Assembly (NCBI RefSeq): GCF_027944115.1
Contig: NZ_JAPJZI010000001.1
Location: 1,054,001 to 1,118,000 of the forward strand
DNA length: 64,000 nt
Direction of reading: 5' to 3'
Source: Hoeflea prorocentri
GTDB lineage: Bacteria > Pseudomonadota > Alphaproteobacteria > Rhizobiales > Rhizobiaceae
The notes beneath the pieces are model-generated. The model did not search any database and had not been told where the DNA came from. It saw only the letters and a program-made list of their open reading frames with translations. The position numbers and the translations under genes are program-made. Shown in pieces: positions 19,357 through 28,131 of this stretch (its first letter is position 1; every line of letters starts with the position of its first letter).

Positions 19357-20514
19357 TCAGTCCGACAGGTCGACGACCTCGACCTTGCGGTCGACGAAGC
19401 GCAGCGCCAGCTCGCCGCGGAGCAGTTTGAGAGCCTTTTCTCCGAAAAGCTCGCGCCGCCAGCCGGACAGTGCCTCGACATTGGCGTTTTCGCCGTCAGC
19501 GGCGATACGCTCAAGGTCTTCGGTGTTGGCGATGACTTTCGGCGCCACTCCGTGCTTTTCGGTTGTCAGCTTCAACAGCACCTTGAGCAACTCGCTTGCC
19601 GCCGCCGCGCCTTCCGGCGGCTGCGACGGCCGCACGATGCGGGGCAGTTGTTCCTTTGGTGTCGCCAATGCCTCGTCGACCGCCGTGATAATCGCTCCGC
19701 CGGCCTGGGAACGTTCCCAACCCTTGGGGATCGACCGCAGGCGGCCAAGCGCGTTAACGTCGCGTGGCTGCTGCTGAGCTATCTCATAGATTGCCTCGTC
19801 TTTCAGCACACGCCGGCGCGGGATGTTGCGCTCTCGAGCTTCCCACTCGCGCCACGCGGCGACCTTTTTCATGACTTCGAGGTCCTGAGGCTTCCTGACC
19901 CGCATGCGCAGGCGCTTCCAGGCATCGTCCGGATGCAGGTCGTAGGTGGATGCCGATTCAAGTACATCCATTTCCTCTTTGACCCAGTGAACGCGATTGT
20001 CCCTCTCAAGCCGCGCTTTCAGCATGCGGTAGACGTCCCGCAGATGCGTGACGTCGGCAAGCGCATAGCTCAGTTGCTTGTCTGAGAGCGGCCGCCGGCG
20101 CCAGTCGGTAAAGCGCGAGGTCTTGTCGATCTGCGCTCCGACTGTCTTTTGAACAAGCTGATCGTAAGAAACAGAATCGCCGAAGCCGCAGACCATGGCG
20201 GCGACCTGCGTATCAAATATCGGATGCGGGATGAGGTTGCCCAGATGATAGACGATCTCGATGTCCTGGCGGGCCGCGTGAAAGACTTTGACGACGGAGG
20301 TGTCCGCCATCAGCGCAAAAAAGGGCTTGAGGTCGATGCCCTTGGCGAGCGGGTCGACAATGAACGCCATGTCGTCGGCCGCCATCTGGATGAGGCAGAG
20401 CTCCGGCCAGAAAGTTGTCTCTCGAATGAATTCCGTGTCGATTGTGAGGAAGTCTGCCTGGGAAAGACGGTTACATACGGTTTCAAGATCACCGGTGGTA
20501 CTAATGATATCCAT
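19357..20514 (-). CDS. rnd: Ribonuclease D
   Basis: RNase D trims 3' ends of tRNA precursors and other small RNAs. The 385-residue protein has the DEDD exonuclease domain: DTEFIRE (first Asp and Glu), FHAARQDIEIVYH (third acidic residue) and YALADVTHLRDVY (final Asp with Tyr), followed by HRDC domains (EWEARERNIPRRRVLKDE region and a second copy). The start ATG 20514 faces aspS across 316 bases. The pair ppx and rnd converge with 21 bases between stops. Confidence 0.96.
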   Translation of the reverse strand: MDIISTTGDLETVCNRLSQADFLTIDTEFIRETTFWPELCLIQMAADDMAFIVDPLAKGIDLKPFFALMADTSVVKVFHAARQDIEIVYHLGNLIPHPIFDTQVAAMVCGFGDSVSYDQLVQKTVGAQIDKTSRFTDWRRRPLSDKQLSYALADVTHLRDVYRMLKARLERDNRVHWVKEEMDVLESASTYDLHPDDAWKRLRMRVRKPQDLEVMKKVAAWREWEARERNIPRRRVLKDEAIYEIAQQQPRDVNALGRLRSIPKGWERSQAGGAIITAVDEALATPKEQLPRIVRPSQPPEGAAAASELLKVLLKLTTEKHGVAPKVIANTEDLERIAADGENANVEALSGWRRELFGEKALKLLRGELALRFVDRKVEVVDLSD

Positions 20515-20830
20515 GTAAGCTCTTTATCTAATAATCCATGCCTTGTCTTGTCTTGCCTGATTGCCCGTCTCGATCAGTACTGAACTATCTTGCTGGGGAT
20601 TCGGGTAAAGGGCAATGTCGCGCGCGGCCGTGCGTGATGACTGCCGGATAAGCAGCCGGAACCCGCATGCGCTGACTGGTCAGAACGAAATGCCGCAAAT
20701 GTGGCGTTATTTCATGCCGCTTCTTGACAAATCACGCCTGTCATGCGCTTGTCCGCCCGGTTTTCAAGGTGACCATCCGGACATTCGGTCCGATGCCGCT
20801 ATCAAACGCAAAATGATTCAGGAAATACCG
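20515..20830. other. 316-base divergent intergenic region
   Basis: This separates rnd (minus) from aspS (plus) and must hold both promoters. An in-frame TTG/ATG series extends the aspS frame upstream, but the added residues have no counterpart in aspartyl-tRNA synthetases. A TTGACA hexamer at 20724 has no convincing -10 element at 16-18 bases. I see no T-box, riboswitch or terminator. Confidence 0.5.
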
Positions 20831-22621
20831 ATGCATCGCTATCGCAGCCATAACTGCGCCGCCCTCCGTAAATCCGATGTCGGGTCAACCGTCAGGCTGT
20901 CCGGCTGGGTCCATCGTGTCCGTGACCATGGCGGCGTCCTGTTTATCGACCTGAGGGACCATTATGGTGTCACGCAGGTGGTGGCCGATCCTGATTCAGC
21001 GGCATTCAGACTGGCCGAGACGGTTCGTGGTGAATGGGTCATCCGTATCGACGGTGACGTCAAGGCGCGCTCGGACGATACGATCAATCCGAACCTTCCC
21101 ACCGGTGAGGTGGAGATCTATGCCCGTGAGATCGAGGTGCTTTCAGCGGCCAAGGAACTGCCGCTGCCCGTGTTTGGAGAACCCGAATACCCTGAAGATG
21201 TGCGATTGAAGTACCGTTTCCTCGATCTTCGCCGCGACACGCTGCACCAGAACATCATCCGCCGTACAGAGATTATCTCGGCGATGCGCGAACTGATGGG
21301 CGGAGCCGGTTTTACCGAATTCGCGACGCCCATCCTGACGGCCTCATCGCCGGAGGGCGCTCGCGACTTTCTGGTGCCGAGCCGTATCCACCAGGGCAAG
21401 TTCTACGCACTTCCGCAGGCGCCACAGCAGTATAAGCAGCTCATCATGGCGTCCGGTTTCGACCGTTACTTCCAGATTGCGCCGTGTTTTCGCGATGAGG
21501 ACCCGCGCGCCGACCGGCTGCCCGGCGAGTTCTACCAGCTTGACCTTGAGATGAGCTTTGTTGAGCAGGAAGACATCCTGTCGACGATTGAACCGGTCAT
21601 CCGTACGGTTTTTGAGCGGTTCGCGGACGGCAAGCCGGTCTCGCAGACATTCCGGCGCATTGTCTATGCGGATGCTATGCGCAAATACGGAAGCGACAAG
21701 CCGGACCTTAGAAACCCAATCGAAATGGAGGCCGTGACCGAGCACTTTGCCGGTTCGGGCTTCAAGGTCTTCGCCAACATGATCGCGGGCGATCCCAAGG
21801 TGGAAGTCTGGGCGATCCCGGCCAAGACGGGCGGAAGCCGCGCCTTTTGCGACCGGATGAACTCCTGGGCGCAGGGCGAGGGACAGCCTGGCCTCGGCTA
21901 TATCTTCTGGCGCGATGAGGACGGTGCTGTTGCCGGCGCCGGGCCGTTGGCAAAGAATATAGGGCCAGAGCGCACCGAGGCGATCCGTACCCAGCTTGGT
22001 CTGGAAGCGGGCGACGCCTGTTTCTTCGTCGCCGGTCAGCCCGGCAAATTTGCCGGCTTTGCTGGCGATGCCCGCACGCGTGTTGGTGAAGAACTCGGCC
22101 TTGTCGACACGGACCGGTTCGAGCTGTGCTGGATTGTCGATTACCCGTTTTATGAATGGAATGACGAGGAAGACTGCCTCGATTTCTCGCACAACCCGTT
22201 CTCCATGCCGCAGGGCGGCGTGGAAGCGCTGGACGGCGAGGATCCTCAATCGATCCTGGCCTATCAGTACGACATGGTCTGCAACGGCTTCGAAATCGCC
22301 TCCGGCGGCATCCGCAACCATATCCCCGAGTTGATGGTCAAGGCCTTCGGTCTTGTTGGTTTCGACGCCAAAGAGGTCGAGGAACGCTTTGGCGGTCTCT
22401 ACCGTGCCTTCCAGTATGGCGCACCGCCCCATGGCGGAATGGCAGCAGGCATTGACCGGATTGTCATGCTGCTCATAGGGGCGAAAAACCTGCGCGAAGT
22501 TACCATGTTCCCGATGAACCAGCAGGCCCAGGACTTGCTGATGGGTGCGCCGAGTGAGGCAGAACCGGCTCAACTACGCGACCTCAATGTGCGGATCATC
22601 CCGCCGGCCAAGGACGAGTAG
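20831..22621 (+). CDS. aspS: Aspartyl-tRNA synthetase
   Basis: AspS charges tRNA-Asp; in most alphaproteobacteria it is the non-discriminating form that also makes Asp-tRNA-Asn for GatCAB, though that cannot be read here. The 596-residue protein has the OB-fold anticodon domain ([20 protein letters not shown]), class II motif 2 ([16 protein letters not shown]), the bacterial GAD insertion domain, and motif 3 ([14 protein letters not shown]). ATG 20831 has a AGGAAA ribosome site and fits the family N terminus; earlier starts were rejected. Confidence 0.98.
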   Translation: MHRYRSHNCAALRKSDVGSTVRLSGWVHRVRDHGGVLFIDLRDHYGVTQVVADPDSAAFRLAETVRGEWVIRIDGDVKARSDDTINPNLPTGEVEIYAREIEVLSAAKELPLPVFGEPEYPEDVRLKYRFLDLRRDTLHQNIIRRTEIISAMRELMGGAGFTEFATPILTASSPEGARDFLVPSRIHQGKFYALPQAPQQYKQLIMASGFDRYFQIAPCFRDEDPRADRLPGEFYQLDLEMSFVEQEDILSTIEPVIRTVFERFADGKPVSQTFRRIVYADAMRKYGSDKPDLRNPIEMEAVTEHFAGSGFKVFANMIAGDPKVEVWAIPAKTGGSRAFCDRMNSWAQGEGQPGLGYIFWRDEDGAVAGAGPLAKNIGPERTEAIRTQLGLEAGDACFFVAGQPGKFAGFAGDARTRVGEELGLVDTDRFELCWIVDYPFYEWNDEEDCLDFSHNPFSMPQGGVEALDGEDPQSILAYQYDMVCNGFEIASGGIRNHIPELMVKAFGLVGFDAKEVEERFGGLYRAFQYGAPPHGGMAAGIDRIVMLLIGAKNLREVTMFPMNQQAQDLLMGAPSEAEPAQLRDLNVRIIPPAKDE

Positions 22622-22807
22622 CCAAGGGTGCCTCTCGTTCCAGGCGCGTACGAACAAAAAGACTATCGGCGGCCGGCGGCAGCCTGGAAATTGCGTCGGT
22701 CCAGCGTTCACTGCCCGACGGGATCTGCTCGTGCGAGCTCTGGCGGATGGCCGGACAAATGCCGAAGAACTGGACGGCATCGCGAGACAGCAGCAGTCTG
22801 TTCACGC

Positions 22808-23470
22808 TCAACCATGTGTTGAGATCAACCCCAGGAAACCAACCACAATCAAACTGACTGCCCACACAGTATCCAAATTGAACCAGGTTTTGGACAGGAA
22901 CTTCAAGCCCAGCCAGAAATAGGTTCCTGCGGCCAGCGCGCCACCAGCCAGTGTCATGGCGGCCGTGTGGGTGACTCCGACCAGAAACGCTGTTCCGATA
23001 TTTCCTGCCATCAAGCTTCCGGAAGCCAGGTGACCGGCGTCCTGGTGCTGCGGTGCGCAGATACCAAGGTAGATGGGCACCAGCATCAGGCCGGCTCCGT
23101 GCGCCATGGCAACGAGAAACGACCATAGCGCCAGTCTGGATGGCGGAACGCGCGACAGGATGCGTGGATGGCGGCGGACAACTAACAGATAGATGCCGAG
23201 GGCAATTAGAATGAGTCCGGCACCAATTCGGACCTCACGTTCCCAGTAAACCAGCGTGGTCATCATGGAAAACGGCAGGAGGATGACCATCATGGCCATG
23301 AAGTGTCCGGCCGAAAGGGCCGCCAGTGCGTAGATGAGCGCTGTGCGCTTTTTCTCCATGAGTGCCGAAGAAACCGCAAGCGGCCAGCCCATGGCAGGGT
23401 TCAGCCCGTGGTAGAGGCCGGAAACGATGACGGCCCACCAAAGGGCCGCCACAAGAGATATGTCAGACAA
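22808..23470 (-). CDS. Polytopic membrane protein of unknown function next to methanethiol oxidase
   Basis: I do not recognise a named family. The 220-residue protein has about six membrane segments and conserved-looking polar residues inside them: SGLYHGLNPAMGW near residues 17-29, SAGHFMAM, AMAHGAGLML and GVTHTAAM. Intramembrane His and Asn of this kind suggest metal binding or transport, but this is inference. It starts, probably at TTG 23470, three bases after the stop of the methanethiol oxidase gene, so the two are very likely co-transcribed. A role in supplying or maturing a metal site of that enzyme is one possibility; export of a volatile sulfur product is another. Confidence 0.75.
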   Translation of the reverse strand: MSDISLVAALWWAVIVSGLYHGLNPAMGWPLAVSSALMEKKRTALIYALAALSAGHFMAMMVILLPFSMMTTLVYWEREVRIGAGLILIALGIYLLVVRRHPRILSRVPPSRLALWSFLVAMAHGAGLMLVPIYLGICAPQHQDAGHLASGSLMAGNIGTAFLVGVTHTAAMTLAGGALAAGTYFWLGLKFLSKTWFNLDTVWAVSLIVVGFLGLISTHG

Positions 23471-23473
23471 TTG

Positions 23474-24874
23474 CTAAACCGATGGATAACAGAAGCTGTC
23501 TGTCGAACAGTCGCCACCTTCCAAACGGATCTGGTGGCTGCGGTAACCGTCCGGGAACTCAACCCAGAAATCCTTGTTCAGTGTCAGACCGCCATTTTCA
23601 CCGACATCCGCCATTACCATGGCTGCACCGCGCTCTCCGGGATAGAATTGATCGTCCCAGGTGGAATAGAGGGAATTGGTCCAGTAAACGCGTTTTCCGT
23701 CTCGGCTGATTTCGACCATTTGCGGACCGTATCCGAACTCTTTGCCGTTGGGATGCTTGTGTTTGGCCACAATGCCGCCAATTTCAACCTTGCCTGCCAG
23801 CTTCGGCGCCATCGGATCAGAAACGTCATACTGATGCATTTCACCGGTGCCCCAGCAGGCCACATAAAGATATTTGTCATCGAGGCTGAGGTCTATGTCG
23901 GTGACCAGCGGTGGTACGGCGGAGAAGCCCTTCAGCAGCTCCGGAAGGTCGTCGGCATCAGCGGGAACAGGAGGAATGGTCACTGTCTTCTTTGCGTGAA
24001 ATTTGCCATCTTCGTCACGCCACCAGGTAAAGATCGCACCTTCCAGATTCGTTGTATCAACAACCACGCCGCAGAAGCCGTACTCCTTTGCCGGGTCGTG
24101 AGCCGGACGGATTTCCAACGCCATCTGATGGTTTTCGCCCAAATCGATCGTCTGAATGTTCCGGCGTCCACGCAGATCCCAGAAATGGATGGAGTGTCCG
24201 TACTTGTTGGAGAGCAGGTCTTCTGGAACGATGCCGTTCTCAAATTGCGGCGGCAGACCCCATTCAGAACTCACCATATAATCACGCGGCAGGTTCCACC
24301 AGAAATCATAGTGCTTGTCCTGTGCGCCGCGATCCATCTCATAACGACCAAGCACGTCAAATGTTTCGCAATCCATGATGAAGATGCCGGGGGGGCCATC
24401 AGTACCATCTTCTCCGCCACCGCCGAGGGTCGATACATAAATGCCTTCTGGACCGCAATGGATCGTATGGGGGCGGGAATATCCCGTCTTTTCCAGGATT
24501 TCATCAGCTTCAATCGTGCGATGAATTTTCATGTTCATCGGATCTTTCACATCGATCACGTAGATACGCGACGATCGGATTCCCGGAACAATAAGGTAGC
24601 GCCGTTCGAGGAAGGCGTGGCCCGTCAACGGAGACAGAGCCGACGAACAGGCGTTCCAGCCAAAATGGTGAAACTCGTCCCCCTTGTTGGGCATAAACAG
24701 GCTGCTGACGATCTCTCCGAAGTTTTTTGATTTAGGGTCAACATCCACCACAGCGATACCGTCCGGTTGTGATCCGTCAGGGCTTAGCATCAGCGTGAAT
24801 GCAAGGTTTTCGACCGGCGCGGCCATCGCCAGCTTGGCCGTTGCATGAAAAGTTGGATCAGGGCGTATGCTCAT
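23474..24874 (-). CDS. mtoX: Methanethiol oxidase (selenium-binding protein SBP56 family)
   Basis: The 466-residue protein is an SBP56-family beta-propeller. Recognisable blocks include DEFHHFGWNACSSALS near residues 65-80, RYLIVPGIRSSRIYVIDV, SRPHTIHCGPEGIYVSTLGG, HYDFWWNLPRD, MVSSEWGLP and YVACWGTGEMHQYDVSDP. Bacterial members are copper-dependent enzymes that oxidise methanethiol to formaldehyde, sulfide and hydrogen peroxide. ATG 24874 has a perfect AGGAGG ribosome site seven bases upstream. No Sec or Tat signal is visible, whereas some characterised enzymes are periplasmic. The usual SCO1 and MauG partner genes are absent; the next gene is the membrane protein at 22808. The upstream DmdA- and DmdD-like genes would supply methanethiol. 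Confidence 0.88.
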   Translation of the reverse strand: MSIRPDPTFHATAKLAMAAPVENLAFTLMLSPDGSQPDGIAVVDVDPKSKNFGEIVSSLFMPNKGDEFHHFGWNACSSALSPLTGHAFLERRYLIVPGIRSSRIYVIDVKDPMNMKIHRTIEADEILEKTGYSRPHTIHCGPEGIYVSTLGGGGEDGTDGPPGIFIMDCETFDVLGRYEMDRGAQDKHYDFWWNLPRDYMVSSEWGLPPQFENGIVPEDLLSNKYGHSIHFWDLRGRRNIQTIDLGENHQMALEIRPAHDPAKEYGFCGVVVDTTNLEGAIFTWWRDEDGKFHAKKTVTIPPVPADADDLPELLKGFSAVPPLVTDIDLSLDDKYLYVACWGTGEMHQYDVSDPMAPKLAGKVEIGGIVAKHKHPNGKEFGYGPQMVEISRDGKRVYWTNSLYSTWDDQFYPGERGAAMVMADVGENGGLTLNKDFWVEFPDGYRSHQIRLEGGDCSTDSFCYPSV

Positions 24875-25031
24875 GTTGTTTCCTCCTGTTGAACTCACTT
24901 ATACCTAGATCGCTCCAAGCGGGTGTCAGTCAGCCAAATGCAATCGTGAAACGGTCGGCAGAGCTTTTTGATGACATCGACACCATTATCTAAGGCCTTT
25001 GATTGTGTTCCTCCTCCTCAATCTTATCGAT

Positions 25032-25829
25032 CTACGTCATGGGTTTCACCCGGGCAGCCGTTTTATCGGCAAATGCGGCAAGTCGTTCGTTCGATGCGGG
25101 TTGAGTGTTCACCACACCCGCCACGAACGCCTCCATGTAAGAAGCATCAAGCGCTGACATATTTCGGGTGTGCGAAATGGCAGAGCAAATGGCGAAATTA
25201 GAAAGCGGTGGCACACTGGCTGTAGCTTTGGCTATCTCCAGGGCCTTGGCCTCGCTGTCCTCCTTCACAAGATATTGACACAATCCAACGGCCAAAGCTT
25301 CCTCCGCCTTGTAGATGCGCCCGGTCAGCATCATATCGATCATCCGGGCGCGCCCCACGAGTTCGGCAACTCGAATGGTCGCGCCGCCGCCGGTAAACAA
25401 CCCGCGCTGCCCCTCCGGTAATGCAAAATATGTTGTCTGGTCGGCGACGCGGATATGAGCGGCTGATGCCAGTTCGAGACCACCGCCGACCGTTGCGCCT
25501 TTCAAGGAAGCAATGACCGGAACACCACTATACTCCATCTTGTTGAAAGCCTCATGCCAGCGAAGGCAAACATGCATGAAGTCCGCAGCGCTGCGCTCCT
25601 GCTTGTGATGTTCCACGAGGTCCAGCCCTGCCGAGAAATGATCACCTTCGGCGCGCAAGACAACAGCGCGCGCACCGCTACGGGGAATGGCTGAGAAAAC
25701 GGAAATCAGTTCTTCGATGGTTTCAGCATTGAGCGCGTTGCGTTTTGCCGCGCGATCAAGGCTCACAATTGCTATTTCATCATCTCTGTCGAGCGTGATG
25801 TTTTTAAGTTCAAGGGAGGGAAGTTGCAT
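25032..25829 (-). CDS. Enoyl-CoA hydratase family protein, candidate methylthioacryloyl-CoA hydratase
   Basis: The 265-residue protein is a crotonase. The oxyanion-hole blocks DHFSAGLDL and [12 protein letters not shown] are present, and two acidic catalytic candidates, Glu119 (GGGLE) and Glu139 (LPEG), lie 20 residues apart as in the DmdD enzyme of Ruegeria pomeroyi, where Glu121 and Glu141 act. DmdD hydrates methylthioacryloyl-CoA, releasing methanethiol, acetaldehyde and CO2. The DmdD assignment is an inference from this spacing plus its place between a DmdA-like gene (31 bases upstream) and methanethiol oxidase; a general enoyl-CoA hydratase remains possible. ATG 25829 has a GAGGAGG ribosome site. 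Confidence 0.8.
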   Translation of the reverse strand: MQLPSLELKNITLDRDDEIAIVSLDRAAKRNALNAETIEELISVFSAIPRSGARAVVLRAEGDHFSAGLDLVEHHKQERSAADFMHVCLRWHEAFNKMEYSGVPVIASLKGATVGGGLELASAAHIRVADQTTYFALPEGQRGLFTGGGATIRVAELVGRARMIDMMLTGRIYKAEEALAVGLCQYLVKEDSEAKALEIAKATASVPPLSNFAICSAISHTRNMSALDASYMEAFVAGVVNTQPASNERLAAFADKTAARVKPMT

Positions 25830-25860
25830 GAGGGCCTCCTCGGCGCCAAATGGGACTTAA

Positions 25861-26964
25861 CTACAGGAAAGGAAGCTCGACGAGTTTGGCATCGACTGTT
25901 TTCTCGGGACGAATGACCTGCACGTTGTCACCGGCTTCACAGCTCGTTTCGACAAGCGCAAAACCAATGTTGCTTTTCATGCGTGGTGACCAATTGGTGT
26001 TGGTCATATCGCCAACTCTGCGGCCATCTTTGCGGATTTCCTCCCAGTGATAATGCAGTCGATCGGGTTTCTCACCGTCCAGAATGATGCCCAACTGATG
26101 GCGTTTCAATCCTGCGGCTTTGATCTTACGCAAGGCAGCAATGCCGACCACACCGTCATGGACATCGAGGTCAAGGTAATTGCCCAGCCTGACCTCGAAC
26201 GGATTGGTTTCGTCGTCGGTATCACCACCTACTGAAAGCAGGCCGCTTTCGGTTCTTTCAGCCGTAGCCGGCGCGCCGGGGCCGATGCCCCACGGCTGCC
26301 CGGCTTCCTTGAAAATATTCCAGAGTTGCGTGCCTTTGGTCCCATCACGAAGGTAGATCTCAAAGCCACCCTGCTTCGACCAGCCTGAACGTTGAATAGC
26401 GACAGGAATGCCATCGATCTCAGTCTCACGGAACCAGAAATACTTGAGATCGCAGACCCAGTCGCCAACGACGTGAGCAACGACATCTTCAGCTTTGGGG
26501 CCCTGCAACGCCATCGGTGAGACATCCGGCTGCGAAACCTGAACGTCCAGACCGCGCTCTGCTGCGATTGACCTTGCCCACAATTGAATGTCGCTGTCAG
26601 CAATTGAGAACCAGAACAGGTCGTCTGCCAGTTTCAAAAGGATCGGATCATTGATGAGGGTTCCGCTGTGATTGCACATCGGGATATATTTGCCCTGACC
26701 AATCTTGCATTTCGAAAGATCACGTGGAGACAGAATCTGGGCCAGCGTGGCTGCATCCGGCCCCTTGAGCTGGACCTGCCGCTCAACGCCAACGTCCCAC
26801 TGGGATACGCCGTTTATTATCCGCCAGTATTCAGCTTCCGGGTCGCCGAAACCAGTCGGCAGTATCATGCTGTTGTAAACCGTGGCCGATACCATGCCTT
26901 CGGCCAACGCAGATTCATAAAACGGCGACGCGTGCAGACGAGCCGAAGGATAAATTGCGACCAT
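25861..26964 (-). CDS. dmdA: DmdA-like tetrahydrofolate-dependent DMSP demethylase (GcvT family)
   Basis: The 367-residue protein belongs to the aminomethyltransferase (GcvT) fold, and its sequence follows DmdA rather than glycine-cleavage GcvT: WDVGVERQVQLKGPDA, SPRDLSKCKIGQGKYIP, NDPILLKLADD, DVSPMALQGPKAEDVV and RSGWSKQGGFEIYL all have close counterparts in DmdA proteins as I remember them. DmdA moves one methyl group from dimethylsulfoniopropionate to tetrahydrofolate, giving methylmercaptopropionate. The start ATG 26964 follows a GGAGGAGG run; a TTG seven codons earlier is possible. It heads the operon and faces a LysR gene. GcvT-like relatives acting on other methylated compounds are common, so the substrate needs proof. 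Confidence 0.75.
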   Translation of the reverse strand: MVAIYPSARLHASPFYESALAEGMVSATVYNSMILPTGFGDPEAEYWRIINGVSQWDVGVERQVQLKGPDAATLAQILSPRDLSKCKIGQGKYIPMCNHSGTLINDPILLKLADDLFWFSIADSDIQLWARSIAAERGLDVQVSQPDVSPMALQGPKAEDVVAHVVGDWVCDLKYFWFRETEIDGIPVAIQRSGWSKQGGFEIYLRDGTKGTQLWNIFKEAGQPWGIGPGAPATAERTESGLLSVGGDTDDETNPFEVRLGNYLDLDVHDGVVGIAALRKIKAAGLKRHQLGIILDGEKPDRLHYHWEEIRKDGRRVGDMTNTNWSPRMKSNIGFALVETSCEAGDNVQVIRPEKTVDAKLVELPFL

Positions 26965-27015
26965 TTCGCCCGGACCTCCTCCCAAAGGCAGACCGTCTTA
27001 TTTTCGGGCTTAAGT

Positions 27016-27030
27016 ATTGGTGTGACAAAT
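27016..27030. promoter_or_regulatory. Candidate LysR-type operator (T-N11-A)
   Basis: The imperfect palindrome ATTGGTGTGACAAAT lies between the divergent dmdA-like and lysR starts. Its arms match as ATTxGT/ACxAAT and contain the T-N11-A pattern used by LysR-family regulators. Position, about 50 bases from both genes, suits control of both promoters. It is a by-eye call and could be chance. Confidence 0.4.
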
Positions 27031-27081
27031 GATAATGCTTCGTCCTGAGGACAAACAAGAGTTATAGGTAGCTTTGCCATT

Positions 27082-27975
27082 ATGCATCGGATGCCCCCTC
27101 TGAACTGGCTCCGAACGTTCGAAGCGTCGGCACGTCATCTCAGCTTCACGCACGCTGCAAAGGAGTTGGGTCTTAGTCAGGTCGCTGTTTCCAAACAGGT
27201 TAAACAGCTGGAACTCCACATACGTGAACCGCTGTTCGTTCGCCACGCCCGGAGTCTGGAAATGACAAAGGCGGCAGAGGCCTACCTTCCCAAGGTCCGT
27301 GATGCCTTTGAACGATTGTCAGATGGGACTAAAGAGGTCTTCGGTGGACGACGTTCAAAAGTTCTTACCCTTCGGGCCGCAACGGGTTTCTCGGTCAACT
27401 GGTTGGTACCGCGGCTACCTGATTTCTACGCACGATATCCAGATATTCCGATACGTATTGTCTCAAGCGTCTGGAATGAGGAAATCGGAAATCCCGATTT
27501 TGATCTGGATATTCGATATGGAACCGGAAAGTGGCCAGGCGTGAACACTGATCGTTTGACATGGGACACAATCTCCCCGGTCTGCAGTCCGTTGATTGTT
27601 GAGGGCGGTGAGCTCACACATGTTGACGATCTGAAAAACTGCACATTGATTCATGTGTTGGGGTACGAGGAAGGCTGGGCAAAGTGGCTACGAGCCGCGG
27701 GGGCGGCAGATGTCGTAGATGCCGGCCGGGGAGTGCAAGTCGACAACTCTCTTGTCGCCTTTGAACTGGCTGCGCGCGGCTGCGGCGTTGCTCTTGCGCG
27801 CTCATGTCTGGTGGATCCAATGTTTGAATCCGGCCGTCTTGCCAGACCTTTCGACCTTCAGGTTCCGATCGATGAAGCATTTCATCTGGTGTCCAAGCAA
27901 ACCGATCAGGAACATGCCGATGGCGCGGTGCTGCGTGCATGGTTGCTCGAGGTGGCTGAACGTGAAAGACAATAA
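27082..27975 (+). CDS. LysR-family transcriptional regulator (GcvA-like)
   Basis: The 297-residue protein has a GcvA-type N-terminal helix-turn-helix (PPLNWLRTFEASARHLSFTH, then AAKELGLSQVAVSKQVKQLE) and a LysR substrate-binding domain. It is transcribed away from the dmdA-like operon, the classical layout for a LysR regulator of that operon; its inducer could be DMSP, its product, or acrylate, none of which can be read from sequence. An alternative start at codon 4 is possible. A strong bidirectional terminator follows. Confidence 0.92.
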   Translation: MHRMPPLNWLRTFEASARHLSFTHAAKELGLSQVAVSKQVKQLELHIREPLFVRHARSLEMTKAAEAYLPKVRDAFERLSDGTKEVFGGRRSKVLTLRAATGFSVNWLVPRLPDFYARYPDIPIRIVSSVWNEEIGNPDFDLDIRYGTGKWPGVNTDRLTWDTISPVCSPLIVEGGELTHVDDLKNCTLIHVLGYEEGWAKWLRAAGAADVVDAGRGVQVDNSLVAFELAARGCGVALARSCLVDPMFESGRLARPFDLQVPIDEAFHLVSKQTDQEHADGAVLRAWLLEVAERERQ

Positions 27976-28098
27976 TCTGATCATGAGAACAACGCTCATA
28001 ATCGAGGCATGACGAAGGTCTGCCTTGGGTTTGAGCGCGGTCGTCGGGAGGCGGAACGCCCAAGGCATTCGCCGCCACGGTCGACGGTCTTCACTCCG

Positions 28099-28131
28099 AA
28101 AAAAGCCCGCCGGGTGGCGGGCTTTTTTTTT
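28099..28131. terminator. Bidirectional rho-independent terminator
   Basis: The stem GCCCGCC/GGCGGGC closes on a GGGT loop and is flanked by six A residues on the left and nine T residues on the right, so it can stop transcription from both sides. It sits between the lysR gene (plus) and the exported-protein gene (minus), whose stop codon directly abuts it. Confidence 0.9.

Noticed and set aside
20724-20729. TTGACA hexamer upstream of aspS
   Set aside because: No acceptable -10 element at 16-18 bases; a single hexamer is not enough to call a promoter.
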